Shown here: positions 1-8,843 of the stretch, one piece after another
How the letters are laid out: each line of letters starts with the position of its first letter
Position numbering within the stretch: the stretch's first letter is position 1
Assembly: GCF_001551835.1 (NCBI RefSeq)
Contig: NZ_LODL01000019.1
Location: 431,430-495,429, forward strand
DNA from: Dechloromonas denitrificans
GTDB lineage: Bacteria > Pseudomonadota > Gammaproteobacteria > Burkholderiales > Rhodocyclaceae
Direction of reading: 5' to 3'
DNA: 64,000 nucleotides
Made by a program: the position numbers and the translations under genes
The notes under the pieces: generated by a model
Told to the model about the DNA's origin: nothing
Seen by the model: the letters and a program-made list of their open reading frames with translations, nothing else
Database searches by the model: none

Positions 1-116
1 ATTTCCTCGAAGGCGGCAATGCCCACCTTTCGCGCGATGCCGACGCGACCGCCCCGGCCACCGCCTTTACGTCAGCCCCGCCATCGGCTACCTTCAATGA
101 CCGACTGGCCTACTGA
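1..116 (+). CDS. C-terminal fragment of an upstream protein, cut by the window edge
   Basis: Frame 3 is open from the first bases and reads FLEGGNAHLSRDADATAP and onward, ending in DRLAY and a TGA stop at 114-116. The codons look like normal coding sequence for this genome, and the stop lies 10 bases before the prepilin-like gene that follows, so I read it as the tail of the previous gene in the same operon. Operons of minor pseudopilins are common, so it may be another pilin-like or pilus-assembly protein, but only 37 residues are visible and no domain can be recognised. Confidence 0.55.
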   Translation, partial: FLEGGNAHLSRDADATAPATAFTSAPPSATFNDRLAY

Positions 117-126
117 CCCTTTGCAA

Positions 127-849
127 ATGCGACGCTCCCCGCCTACCGAACAAGGCTTTTCCCTGGTCGAACTTGCCGTCGTCCTGGTCATCGTCGCGCT
201 GCTCTCGAGCGGGCTGATGCTCGGCTTGAGCGCCCAGCGCGACAGCGCTGCCAATCAGGAAGTCCAGCGCCAGCTCGACACCGCCCGCGAAGTCCTGCTC
301 GGCTTCGCGATGGCCAACGGCCGCCTGCCCTGCCCGGCCATCCCGACCCTGGCCAGCGGCGCCGCCAATGCCGGCCTGGAAGACCGAGCCAATGCCAACT
401 CGGCCTGCAACCGCAGTCACGGCGTGCTGCCCTGGGCCACTCTCGGCTTACCCGAAACCGACCCCTGGGGACAGCGCCTGAGTTACTTCGTCAACAGCCG
501 CTTTTCAGCACCGCTGACCGCCACCGCCCAAAGTAGTTTCACGCTGGCCAGCGGCGTCGCCCCCGATAATGCCGGCCTCGCCAACATCACCAACCTGACG
601 ATTCACGGTTCGACCAACGTCGCCATCGAGATTTCAGCGGTGATCGTCAGCCACGGCAGCCGCAGCCAGGGGGCCTACCAGCCGAATGGCGGGCAACTGG
701 CCGGCGCCATCGGCGACGAGGCGGAAAATGCCGACGCCGACCTGACCTTTGTCGCCGACACGCCCGGCACCGATTTCGACGACCTGCTGACCTGGATCAG
801 CCCCAACCTGCTCAAGTCGCGTCTGGTTGCTGCCGGCAAACTGCCCTGA
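127..849 (+). CDS. Prepilin-like protein with N-terminal methylation motif
   Basis: The protein opens with a short basic leader ending in Gly, then FSLVELAVVLVIVALLSSG. This is the class III signal used by type IV pilins and type II secretion pseudopilins, with Glu at position 5 after cleavage and a hydrophobic helix following. A PilD-type prepilin peptidase would cut after the Gly and methylate the new Phe. The start at 127 gives a normal 10-residue leader; an ATG at 97 in the same frame would overlap the upstream gene. The remaining 200 or so residues are a variable periplasmic domain with several Cys. At about 240 aa it is larger than a major pilin, which fits a minor pseudopilin. The exact system (Tfp, T2SS or MSHA-like) cannot be told. 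Confidence 0.8.
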   Translation: MRRSPPTEQGFSLVELAVVLVIVALLSSGLMLGLSAQRDSAANQEVQRQLDTAREVLLGFAMANGRLPCPAIPTLASGAANAGLEDRANANSACNRSHGVLPWATLGLPETDPWGQRLSYFVNSRFSAPLTATAQSSFTLASGVAPDNAGLANITNLTIHGSTNVAIEISAVIVSHGSRSQGAYQPNGGQLAGAIGDEAENADADLTFVADTPGTDFDDLLTWISPNLLKSRLVAAGKLP

Positions 850-860
850 CCCGGCGCCGC

Positions 861-883
861 TTGACCGGCAGTGATTGACCGGC
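861..883. repeat. Short direct repeat TTGACCGGC x2 upstream of the cyclase gene
   Basis: TTGACCGGC occurs at 861-869 and again at 875-883, a 14-bp period, in the 92-bp gap before the adenylate cyclase gene. Either copy could act as a -35 box, but I see no convincing -10 at the right spacing. It may be a binding site for a regulator or chance in a GC-rich gap. Confidence 0.3.
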
Positions 884-941
884 CTTCCGCAGGCTGCCAC
901 ACTGAGCTATGCCGAGTCGATAAACAAGCCACAGACCAGCC

Positions 942-2213
942 GTGAGCGAGCCAACCTTCCTGTTCTCCCTGCGTAATGCCGGCATCCACCCGGATGACGA
1001 CGCCGAAACGCGGCTGAAGAAATCCCTGCTCATCTTCGCCACCGGCCTGGTCTGCCTCGGCTCGATGCTCTGGCTTTTCCTCTATGGCCAGATGGGCCCG
1101 CAGTTCTCGGCGACCCCGCCCTTCATTTTCCAGCTACTGCTGGTCAGCAACCTGCTGCTCTATTTCTACAGCGGCAATTTCAGTTTTTTCCGCTATTCGC
1201 AGCTGGCCCTCTTCCTGTTTGCCCCCTTCGCGGTGCAATGGAGTATCGGCAACTTCATCACCGCCAGCGGCGCCAGCCTCTGGGGCTTGCTGGCCCCGAT
1301 CGGCGCCGTGCTCTTTTTCGGCGTCCGCGAGTCGCAGGCCTGGTTCATTGCCTATATTTTCCTGACTGCACTCTCCGGCTTCTTCGACTATTTCCTGGCC
1401 GACAGCGTGGCCGCGGCGACGCCCAAGGTCTCGATCCGGACCAGCGTCTTTTTCTTCGCGCTCAATTTCGCCGCCATCTCCAGCATCGTCTATCTGCTAC
1501 TGCGTTACGCCGTGCAGGAAAAAGCCAATGCCCAAGCCTCGCTGGAAGAAACCCACCGTCTGCTCCAGATCGAGCAGGATCGCTCCGAGCGCCTGCTGCT
1601 CAACATCCTGCCCGGGCCGGTTGCCGAACGCCTCAAGCATGACAACCAGACCATCGCCGACGGCTTTGCCGATGTCACGGTGATGTTCGTCGACATCGTA
1701 AATTTCACGAAAATTGCCGAGGGCCTGACCCCACAGCAGGTCTTTTCGATGCTCAACCGCATCTTTTCGTCATTCGACGAACTGGCCGAGCAATATGGCA
1801 TGGAAAAGATCAAGACCATCGGCGACGCCTACATGGTTGCCGGCGGCCTGAACAACGAAGAAACCAATTACACCAAGTCGATCGCCGAACTGGCCATCGC
1901 CATGCGCGACCTGCTGCATCGCGACTTCAGCGTCAATGAAATGCATCTCGATGTCCGTATCGGCATCGGTACCGGACCGGTGGTCGCCGGCGTCGTCGGC
2001 AAAAAGAAGTTCATCTACGACCTGTGGGGCGACACCGTCAATCTGGCGAGCCGGATCACCAGCGAAGGGGTGCCCGGCATGATCCAGGTCGACGAAATGA
2101 CGCATCGCCGCCTGGCCGAGCATTTCGCCTTTCTCGAACCGCAAACCATCTACTTGAAGGGCAAGGGCAACACCCTCGTCCACCGCCTGCTCGGCAAACG
2201 CGACCGGCCCTGA
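942..2213 (+). CDS. Membrane-bound class III adenylate cyclase
   Basis: The 423-aa protein has an N-terminal membrane domain of about six helices (residues 28-190), a short coiled coil (195-220), and a C-terminal class III nucleotide cyclase domain (about 240-420). The two metal-binding aspartates are D251 (in VMFVDIVNF) and D295 (in TIGDAYM). Substrate-specifying positions carry Lys (K291) and Asp (in YDLWGDTVN), which points to ATP rather than GTP, so it should make cAMP. The start is a GTG. It converges with the histidine kinase gene, leaving an 11-bp gap. The membrane part probably senses an unknown signal; no recognised sensor such as CHASE2 is evident. Confidence 0.9.
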   Translation: MSEPTFLFSLRNAGIHPDDDAETRLKKSLLIFATGLVCLGSMLWLFLYGQMGPQFSATPPFIFQLLLVSNLLLYFYSGNFSFFRYSQLALFLFAPFAVQWSIGNFITASGASLWGLLAPIGAVLFFGVRESQAWFIAYIFLTALSGFFDYFLADSVAAATPKVSIRTSVFFFALNFAAISSIVYLLLRYAVQEKANAQASLEETHRLLQIEQDRSERLLLNILPGPVAERLKHDNQTIADGFADVTVMFVDIVNFTKIAEGLTPQQVFSMLNRIFSSFDELAEQYGMEKIKTIGDAYMVAGGLNNEETNYTKSIAELAIAMRDLLHRDFSVNEMHLDVRIGIGTGPVVAGVVGKKKFIYDLWGDTVNLASRITSEGVPGMIQVDEMTHRRLAEHFAFLEPQTIYLKGKGNTLVHRLLGKRDRP

Positions 2214-2224
2214 GCCAGTGCCGA

Positions 2225-3910
2225 TTACTCGGTGGCGCGGGTCAGCCTGAAACTCACGCAGCCGTCACGATTTTCCGCCAGCGCCAAACGATAGCCCAGG
2301 CCCTCGGCCTGCCGTGCCGCGTGGAACAGGCCGATGCCCAACCCATCCTCCGAAGCTACCGGCTCGGATAACAGCGAGTTGGCCAGTTCGCCCGGAATAC
2401 ACGGGCCGTCGTCGTTCACCGCCAGCCCCGCCTCGGCAAAGCCGACGCAAATCCTCAACCCCGGGCTACGCTGCCCCTTGGCCAGAACGTTCTGCAGCAG
2501 ATTCTCCAGCACGCTGTCGAACAAAGCCCCCGGCACAGCGAGATCGGCCGCCGGCTCGCCCTGCCAGGCAATGGCCAGATGGGCATAACGTTCCTGTACC
2601 GCCCGCCACCAGTCTCGGGCCGGCAACTGATCGACCCGCTCGGTCCGCGGTGACTGCAATTTCTCCAGGGTGGCCTTCAGGCGCTCGGTGATTTGCGGCA
2701 ACTGTCGCCCGAGCAGGGCCGCGACTTCGGCCGGATCGCCGGGCTGAGCGGCGGCATAGCAAAGCAGTTGCATCGACTGCAGGAGGTTTTTGACATCGTG
2801 CGTCACGCGCGCCCCGGTTTCATAGACCGCCTGCAGATAGCTCATGCGTTGCAAATCGTGGGTTTGCCGCTTGACCAGATAAAACTCTGCAGCCAGACGC
2901 AACAGCCATTCAACGTGCCAGCGCATCGCCGGCGACGGCGGATGGCGAAAAAACACCGATAGCGCCACGCCGTTCAACTGCAGGCTATGCAGCAAGGACG
3001 TTTCTTCGCCGAACTGCTCAAGGGGCCCGACGGTTTGCCAAGAGGCTCCGGTCACCCAGGGCATGCCGCGCAGCCGCCGCATCACCGCGCCCAGAAAACG
3101 TTCCGGATGCGCCTCCCGCTCGCTCTCTTCCGACAACTGCACCAGCCATTGTTCCAACGGCATGCCGACCGACAACAGATAACGGGAAACCGCCGAACCG
3201 ATACCGGAAAACCCGGCCCGCGGATTCCACGCCCAGGCCACCACCAGCAGCGCCGCAGCCAGGGTCAGCGAGGTCTTGAACAGCGATTCGACATAGCCGA
3301 TCTCGCCGACCAACATGTAGGCCAGAGCGCCGAGGACAAAGACGGCCAGCACCAGGAACACCAGCATGCCGTAGAAAAGATCGAATGCATCCCCGGCCCG
3401 GCGCTGCAGGGGCTGGGCCGGGAAAACCAGCAATAACGGCAACAGCAGCGGCATGAAACGGGCGAAAACGTCACGCGGCAGGGGATCGAGCACCACCGCA
3501 GGAGAAATCTCGGGAACCACGCCGAGCACCGTCAAGCCAACCAGATAGCCAAACGCCAACAGATAACCCAGGCGCTCCCGCCGCGACTCGGTCCACAGCA
3601 CCCGGCCGCCGATGACCGCCGCCAGGGCGCCACACCAAATCAGCAACAACCAGGGTCCGAGAAAGAGCACGGTCGCCGAGGCAATGGCGACCAGCAAGGC
3701 ACCCTGGCGCGGACTGATCCGCTGCTCACCGGCGACAAAGGGTTGCCAGATCAGGAAGAGCCCAAGCGCGACCAGCCAGAGCAGACGAACGGCCAGGATT
3801 TTCCAGCCGCCGAAAGCAAGCAGATGAACGAGGAGCAGGTGCGCCGCCAACAGCATATGCGGCCGCCGTTCCAGCCAGAGGCCCAGGGAAAGACGAGGCT
3901 GAGCGTTCAT
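2225..3910 (-). CDS. Membrane sensor histidine kinase
   Basis: The 561-aa protein starts with six to eight hydrophobic helices (residues about 18-240), followed by a cytoplasmic linker and a C-terminal kinase core. The H box is ETGARVTHDVKNLLQSMQ, the N box is in SVLENLLQNVLAKG, the G1 box is NDDG and the G2 box is EDGLGIGLF. The HDVKN form of the H box resembles PrsK-type kinases from exopolysaccharide/exosortase systems, but there is no evident GAF domain, and no response regulator or exosortase gene is next to it, so I keep the general name. The start is the ATG at 3910; the gene diverges from the pilin-like gene at 4042. Confidence 0.85.
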   Translation of the reverse strand: MNAQPRLSLGLWLERRPHMLLAAHLLLVHLLAFGGWKILAVRLLWLVALGLFLIWQPFVAGEQRISPRQGALLVAIASATVLFLGPWLLLIWCGALAAVIGGRVLWTESRRERLGYLLAFGYLVGLTVLGVVPEISPAVVLDPLPRDVFARFMPLLLPLLLVFPAQPLQRRAGDAFDLFYGMLVFLVLAVFVLGALAYMLVGEIGYVESLFKTSLTLAAALLVVAWAWNPRAGFSGIGSAVSRYLLSVGMPLEQWLVQLSEESEREAHPERFLGAVMRRLRGMPWVTGASWQTVGPLEQFGEETSLLHSLQLNGVALSVFFRHPPSPAMRWHVEWLLRLAAEFYLVKRQTHDLQRMSYLQAVYETGARVTHDVKNLLQSMQLLCYAAAQPGDPAEVAALLGRQLPQITERLKATLEKLQSPRTERVDQLPARDWWRAVQERYAHLAIAWQGEPAADLAVPGALFDSVLENLLQNVLAKGQRSPGLRICVGFAEAGLAVNDDGPCIPGELANSLLSEPVASEDGLGIGLFHAARQAEGLGYRLALAENRDGCVSFRLTRATE

Positions 3911-3990
3911 TTCCAGACAACCTGTCGATTTTTGGACAGCATGGACTGAACAAACATCATCAAATTTGCCAAAACCGGGTACTTTTCCAT

Positions 3991-4006
3991 AGGCACAATA
4001 TTTGCA
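3991..4006 (+). promoter_or_regulatory. Sigma-54 promoter of the pilin-like gene
   Basis: AGGCACAATATTTGCA has GG at 3992-3993 and GC at 4004-4005 with exactly 10 bases between, the hallmark -24/-12 spacing of sigma-54 promoters. Predicted transcription start is near 4017, 25 bases before the ATG, with a CGGAG ribosome site at 4031-4035. Major type IV pilin genes are classically RpoN/PilR-dependent, which agrees with the gene downstream. Confidence 0.7.
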
Positions 4007-4041
4007 GGTACTTTTTCAGAAAATACTAAACGGAGCATGCC

Positions 4042-4692
4042 ATGAAAAAGCAACAAGGGGGCTTCACCCTCGTCGAAATCGCCATCGTGCTGGTCATTAT
4101 CGGCCTGCTGCTGGGCGGTGTGCTGAAGGGGCAGGAGTTGATCACCCAGGCGAAAATAAAGAACGTTGCCAACGACCTGAACGGGATGGCAGCAGCCATT
4201 TATGGCTACCAAGATCGCTACAAAGCTTTTCCAGGAGATGATGACAAAGCATCCAGCCGTTGGACTGGTGCAGGCAATGGCGACCACAACGGCAAATTAA
4301 GCGGCGCGTTTAATTCCAAAACGGACACTGACGAAACACGGATGTTCTGGAATCACCTACGACTTGCCGGGTTCATCGGCGGCGACACCGCATCGCTTGC
4401 CCAACCTCAAAATGCAGTCGGTGGAATTATTGGCGTACAAACAGATGCAGGACCGAGCAGTTCTGTTGAATTGGCCGGCTTGATCGTTTGTTCCTCGAAC
4501 CTTCCGGGCAAAATTGCAAATGCAATTGACGCTCAATTCGATGATGGTGTCCCCAATAAAGGAACTGTGCGCGGATACATCCAATCTAGCAGTGTGGCGG
4601 CTGATGGCGGCACCAGCCCTACAGCAATAGCATCTGCAACTGCTTATACGGATGATGGAGTCAAGCTCTTCACCATCTGCAAATCGCTTTAA
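4042..4692 (+). CDS. Type IV pilin-like / pseudopilin protein
   Basis: The 216-aa protein starts MKKQQGG then FTLVEIAIVLVIIGLLLGG, a canonical prepilin leader with Glu5 and a hydrophobic alpha-1 spine. Cleavage after the second Gly by prepilin peptidase is expected. The following segment (KGQELITQAKIKNVANDLN) matches the alpha-1C region of pilins and GspG/MSHA-type pseudopilins. The body is polar and rich in Ala, Ser, Gly and Asp, with two Cys near the C-terminus that could form the D-region disulfide. GC and codon use are lower than the neighbours, common for surface-exposed pilin genes. It stands alone, with its own sigma-54 promoter and a strong terminator. Confidence 0.85.
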   Translation: MKKQQGGFTLVEIAIVLVIIGLLLGGVLKGQELITQAKIKNVANDLNGMAAAIYGYQDRYKAFPGDDDKASSRWTGAGNGDHNGKLSGAFNSKTDTDETRMFWNHLRLAGFIGGDTASLAQPQNAVGGIIGVQTDAGPSSSVELAGLIVCSSNLPGKIANAIDAQFDDGVPNKGTVRGYIQSSSVAADGGTSPTAIASATAYTDDGVKLFTICKSL

Positions 4693-4702
4693 TATCCCTT
4701 TG

Positions 4703-4727
4703 AAAAAGCCCGCCTCGGCGGGCTTTT
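4703..4727. terminator. Bidirectional rho-independent terminator
   Basis: An 11-bp perfect stem, AAAAAGCCCGC and its complement around a CTCG loop, has A and T tracts on both sides. It sits between the convergent pilin and antiporter genes and can end both transcripts. Confidence 0.9.
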
Positions 4728-6686
4728 TCAATTCTGCAGCAGGCGATCTTCCGCTGCGAATACTGCTTCGGGGTCACCCAGCACGACCAGCACATCTCCT
4801 TCTTCCAGCCGCGTTTCCGGCGCCGGCTCGACGGCGCGGATGCCACGGCGACGGATGGCGCTGACTTCGCAGCCCAACTCCTCAAGATTGACATCATCCA
4901 GGGTCCGACCGACGGCGGCCGCCCCCGGCACGAGCAGAATGGAATGCAGGCGCGGCTGGTGATCGTCATCCTCATCGCGGTCGCGGTCACTGAGACCGCG
5001 ATAGAAACCGCGCAGCAGGCTGTAACGTTGCGAGCGAGTCTGGCGGATGCGCTTGAGAACGCGGTTGATCGGTATGCCGAGCAGGACCAGCGCATGCGAA
5101 GCGAGCATCAGGCTGGCCTCCAGCGCTTCCGGCACCACCTCGGCTGCACCTGCCCGTGTCAGGCGCTCCATGTCGCGCTCATCGGCCGTCCGCACCACCA
5201 CCGGCAAATCCTGGCGAACCGATTGAATATGGTGCAGTACCTTTTCGGCGAGCAAGGTATCGCTGAAGGTGACGATCACCACGCTCGCCCGCATCAGGCC
5301 AGCGGCGATCAACGCCTCCTTGCGCCCGACATCGCCGAACACGACATTTTCGCCGCCTGACGCCGCCTCTCTGACCCGATCAGGGTCAAGGTCAAGGGCA
5401 ATGTAATTGACCCCCTCCTGCCCGAGGAAGCGAGCCAGGTACTGGCCGCTCCGGCCGAAACCGCAAAGAATCGCGTGCTTTTCGGTACCCATCGACTGGG
5501 CGGCAATCTGGGTCAACTGCATCGAGCGGAGCAGCCATTCGCCGGAGGCAAACCGCATCACGATGCGCTCACTGTAATGCACGATAAAGGGCGCAATCAG
5601 CATCGACAGAACCAGCGCAGTCAACACCACCTGCTCGACGGCTTTGGGCATGCGGGCAATTTCGCCGAGCAGCACGAAACCGAACTCGCCACCGGCGCAA
5701 AGCCAGAGTGCCGAACGAATGGCGTTGCCCGGCGTTGCCCCCAGGCGCCAAGAGAGCAGACCGACCACCAGGCTCTTGGTGACCAGCAAGCCAGCCAGGA
5801 CCAGCAGAACTTGCCACCACAGGCCCACCAGAATATGCATGTCCAGCTTGACGCCGATGGTGACGAAGAACAACCCCATCAGCACATCACGGAAAGGCTT
5901 GATGTCTTCTTCCACCTGAATGCGGTATTCGGTTTCCGAGATCAGCATGCCGGCTACGAAGGCGCCAAGCGCCAGCGAAAGCCCGGCCAGTTCGGTCAAT
6001 GTGGCCAGGCTGAGCGTGATCAGCAAAACGTTGAGGACAAACACTTCGGACGACTTGGCCCGGGCGACGAAATGGAACCACTTGCGCATCAGCTTCTGGC
6101 CAAATACCAGAATGACGGCGAGGACGACAACCGCCTTCAGCAAGGCGATACCGAGCAGCATGGCGAGCTTTTCCGGCGGCTGGGTCAGCGATGGAATCAG
6201 CACCAGCAAGGGCACCACGGCCAGATCCTGGAAGAGCAGCACGCCCATGATCTCGCGGCCGTGCGCTGAGTCGAGTTGCATCCGCTCGGCCAGCAGTTTG
6301 GTCAGCACGGCCGTCGACGACATCGCCAGCACGCCGCCCAGCGCGATGCCCAGTTGCCAGTTGATGCCGAAGAGCATGACCATGCCGGTAATCAGCACCA
6401 TGCTGAGGAGTACCTGCAACAAGCCGAGCCCGAAGACGATGCGCTTCATCGCATAGAGCTTGGGCAGCGAAAATTCGAGGCCGATTGAGAACATCAGGAA
6501 AACGACGCCGAATTCGGCGATGTATTCCGCCCGATGCATGTCGTACATCAGGTTCAGCGCATGCGGCCCGATCAGGCTGCCGACGAACAGGTAGCCAAGC
6601 ACCGGCGGCAGATTGAAGCGGCGGAAAATAACCACCGCCAGAACAGAGGCGCCAAGCAACAGCAGAACGAGGGGAAGTGCGCTCAA
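4728..6686 (-). CDS. KefB/KefC-type monovalent cation:proton antiporter (CPA2)
   Basis: The 652-aa inner-membrane protein has about 12 hydrophobic helices in the first 380 residues (Na+/H+ exchanger fold), then an RCK-N/TrkA-N nucleotide-binding domain (HAILCGFGRSGQYLARFLG, the GxGxxG motif) near residues 400-520, and a C-terminal TrkA-C domain ending in LLVPGAAAVGRTLDD and EGDVLVVLGDPEAVFAAE. This is the architecture of KefB/KefC/YbaL, which export K+ or Na+ in exchange for protons under nucleotide or ligand control. I chose the TTG at 6686 (MSALPLVLL) because the upstream extension is not hydrophobic and runs into the divergent promoter region of kdsD. The physiological ion cannot be read from sequence. 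Confidence 0.9.
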   Translation of the reverse strand: MSALPLVLLLLGASVLAVVIFRRFNLPPVLGYLFVGSLIGPHALNLMYDMHRAEYIAEFGVVFLMFSIGLEFSLPKLYAMKRIVFGLGLLQVLLSMVLITGMVMLFGINWQLGIALGGVLAMSSTAVLTKLLAERMQLDSAHGREIMGVLLFQDLAVVPLLVLIPSLTQPPEKLAMLLGIALLKAVVVLAVILVFGQKLMRKWFHFVARAKSSEVFVLNVLLITLSLATLTELAGLSLALGAFVAGMLISETEYRIQVEEDIKPFRDVLMGLFFVTIGVKLDMHILVGLWWQVLLVLAGLLVTKSLVVGLLSWRLGATPGNAIRSALWLCAGGEFGFVLLGEIARMPKAVEQVVLTALVLSMLIAPFIVHYSERIVMRFASGEWLLRSMQLTQIAAQSMGTEKHAILCGFGRSGQYLARFLGQEGVNYIALDLDPDRVREAASGGENVVFGDVGRKEALIAAGLMRASVVIVTFSDTLLAEKVLHHIQSVRQDLPVVVRTADERDMERLTRAGAAEVVPEALEASLMLASHALVLLGIPINRVLKRIRQTRSQRYSLLRGFYRGLSDRDRDEDDDHQPRLHSILLVPGAAAVGRTLDDVNLEELGCEVSAIRRRGIRAVEPAPETRLEEGDVLVVLGDPEAVFAAEDRLLQN

Positions 6687-6739
6687 GGGGCGTTTTCGCG
6701 ATTCAGGTATACTTCGGCCATCATAACCGCAGCCTGCCC

Positions 6740-7738
6740 ATGAACCCAAGCCTCACCGCCCTTCGTTTTTCGCCGGAACGCGCTCTGGAACTGGGCCGCC
6801 AGACCTTGAGCATCGAGGCTGCTGCGGTCGACGCCCTGAAAAACCGGATAAACGCCGATTTTTCCCGGGCCGTCGAGCTGATTCTCAATTGCCACGGCCG
6901 CCTGATCGTCAGCGGCATGGGCAAATCCGGCCATATCGCGCGCAAGATCGCCGCCACCATGGCCAGCACCGGCACCCCCGCCTACTTCGTTCACCCGGCC
7001 GAAGCCAGTCATGGCGACCTCGGCATGATCACCCGCGACGATGTGCTGCTCGCCCTCTCCAATTCGGGGGAATCGGAAGAGTTGCTGCGCATCGTGCCGC
7101 TGGTCAAACGGCAGGGCGCCCGACTGATTTCGATGACCGGCTCGGCCAGTTCGACGCTGGCCCGCGAAGCCGACGTGCACCTCGACGCCGGCGTCAGCCA
7201 GGAAGCCTGCCCGCACAATCTGGCACCGACCGCCAGCACGACCGCTGCGCTGGCGCTGGGCGATGCGCTGGCCGTCGCCCTGCTCGATGCCCGTGGCTTC
7301 GGCCCGGACGATTTCGCCCGCTCGCACCCCGGCGGCTCGCTCGGCCGCCGCCTGCTGACCCATGTCGCCGATGTGATGCGGGCTGGCAACCAGGTGCCAG
7401 CCGTCCTGCCCGGCACCGACATCAGTGAAGCGATCATCGCGATGTCGCGCGGCGGCCTCGGCCTGGTTGCCGTCACCGACCCGGCGGGCCGGACGCTCGG
7501 CATCTTTACCGACGGCGACCTCCGCCGCGCTTTTGAAAAGCGCATCGACCTGCAACAGGGCAGCATCGACTCGGTGATGCATCCCGCCCCCCGTACCATC
7601 GGGCCGGATCGTCTCGCCGTCGAAGCGGTCGAAATGATGGAGCGCCTGCGCATCAACGCCCTCCTCGTCACCGACGCCGACGGCATTCTGGTCGGCGCCC
7701 TCAACATGCACGACCTCTTCACTGCCAAGGTTATCTGA
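6740..7738 (+). CDS. kdsD: Arabinose-5-phosphate isomerase
   Basis: The 332-aa protein interconverts D-ribulose 5-phosphate and D-arabinose 5-phosphate, the first committed step to Kdo for LPS inner core. An N-terminal SIS domain holds SGMGKSGHIARKIAATMAS and the HPAEASHGDLGM segment, and two CBS domains follow (VADVM near residue 212 and SVMHP near 280). Length matches E. coli KdsD (328 aa). The ATG at 6740 is preferred because an upstream extension in the same frame would overlap the divergent antiporter promoter region. It leads the operon kdsD-kdsC-lptC-lptA with 1- to 4-base overlaps throughout, so the genes are translationally coupled. Confidence 0.95.
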   Translation: MNPSLTALRFSPERALELGRQTLSIEAAAVDALKNRINADFSRAVELILNCHGRLIVSGMGKSGHIARKIAATMASTGTPAYFVHPAEASHGDLGMITRDDVLLALSNSGESEELLRIVPLVKRQGARLISMTGSASSTLAREADVHLDAGVSQEACPHNLAPTASTTAALALGDALAVALLDARGFGPDDFARSHPGGSLGRRLLTHVADVMRAGNQVPAVLPGTDISEAIIAMSRGGLGLVAVTDPAGRTLGIFTDGDLRRAFEKRIDLQQGSIDSVMHPAPRTIGPDRLAVEAVEMMERLRINALLVTDADGILVGALNMHDLFTAKVI

Positions 7739-8265
7739 TGGACGCCAAAGCCCGCGCCGCCCGAATCAAACTCGTCGCTTTCGACATCGATGGCGTCATG
7801 ACCGACGGCGGCCTGCATTACACCGATGATGGCGGCGAACTGAAAACCTTCAACGTGCAGGATGGCCTTGGCCTGAAATTCATGCAGCGCGCCGGTATCG
7901 AACTGGCCATCGTCACCGGCCGAACCTCCGGCGTCGTTGCCGCCCGCGCCGCCGACCTCGGCATCGAACATGTCTTTCAGGGCGTCGCCAACAAGCGTAC
8001 CGCCGTCGGCAGCCTGCTCGAAAAGCTGGATCTGCAGTGGCACGACTGTGCCTTCATGGGCGATGACGTCATCGATCTGCCGACCATGACTTTGTGCGGT
8101 TTTGCCATCGCGCCGGCCAATGCCCGCCCGCTGGTCAAGGAACACGCCCATGCCATCACCGATGCCGCCGGCGGCCAGGGTGCGGTCCGCGAAGCGATCG
8201 AGTTCATCCTCGCCGCGCAAGGCAAGCTCGAAGCGGCCTTCGCGCCCTACCTCGACCCGCAATGA
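7738..8265 (+). CDS. kdsC: 3-deoxy-D-manno-octulosonate 8-phosphate phosphatase
   Basis: The 175-aa HAD-superfamily enzyme of the C0 subclass dephosphorylates Kdo-8-phosphate to Kdo. Motif I is FDIDGVMTDG with catalytic Asp16 and Asp18; motif II Thr is in IVTGR; motif IV is GDDVIDLP. It lacks a cap domain, as expected for the tetrameric KdsC. The ATG overlaps the kdsD stop (TGATG) and its own stop overlaps the lptC start (ATGA). Confidence 0.95.
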   Translation: MDAKARAARIKLVAFDIDGVMTDGGLHYTDDGGELKTFNVQDGLGLKFMQRAGIELAIVTGRTSGVVAARAADLGIEHVFQGVANKRTAVGSLLEKLDLQWHDCAFMGDDVIDLPTMTLCGFAIAPANARPLVKEHAHAITDAAGGQGAVREAIEFILAAQGKLEAAFAPYLDPQ

Positions 8266-8843
8266 AGCACTGGCCCAGCCAACTCTTTCCGGTCATCCTG
8301 CTCGCGTTGCTGGCCGGGCTCAGTTTCTGGCTGCAAAAAGCCGTTGATCTCGGCGAGCAAAAGCACGATGGCAAGCTGCGCCACGATCCGGATGCCATTG
8401 CCGAAAACTTCACCGTTCGCCGTTTCGATGCGAGCGGCCAGGTCAAATACCGTCTGGCAGCCCCTCATCTCGTTCATTACCCGGACGACGACACCTCGAT
8501 CCTCAAGTCACCGACCCTGATCAGCTATCGCCACGAGGCCCCGCCCTTCACGCTGACCGCGAAGAATGCCAAGGTCACGGCCAAGGGTGAGACGGTCTAT
8601 CTGTGGGAAGAGGTCAGCGCCACCCGCGCAGCCACCGCCGACCGTCCGGAAATGGTCGCCCGCATGCTGGACCTGACCGTTCAGCCGGATGCCGGCTTTG
8701 CCTTCACCAACAGCCCGGTCGAAATTACCCAGGGCCAATCCTGGGTCAAGGGCGTGGGTGCCGAACTCGACGACAAGACCTCCACCCTTGTGCTGCAATC
8801 ACAGGTGACCGGCCTGTATATCCGACCCAGGACTACGCAATGA
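8262..8843 (+). CDS. lptC: LPS export system protein LptC
   Basis: The 193-aa protein has a single N-terminal membrane anchor (FPVILLALLAGLSFWL) followed by a periplasmic beta-jellyroll domain containing FTVRRFDASGQVKYRLAAPH, the typical YrbK/LptC signature. It passes LPS from the LptBFG transporter to LptA. Size equals E. coli LptC (191 aa). The start ATG overlaps the kdsC stop and the end overlaps lptA by 4 bases. Confidence 0.93.
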   Translation: MKHWPSQLFPVILLALLAGLSFWLQKAVDLGEQKHDGKLRHDPDAIAENFTVRRFDASGQVKYRLAAPHLVHYPDDDTSILKSPTLISYRHEAPPFTLTAKNAKVTAKGETVYLWEEVSATRAATADRPEMVARMLDLTVQPDAGFAFTNSPVEITQGQSWVKGVGAELDDKTSTLVLQSQVTGLYIRPRTTQ

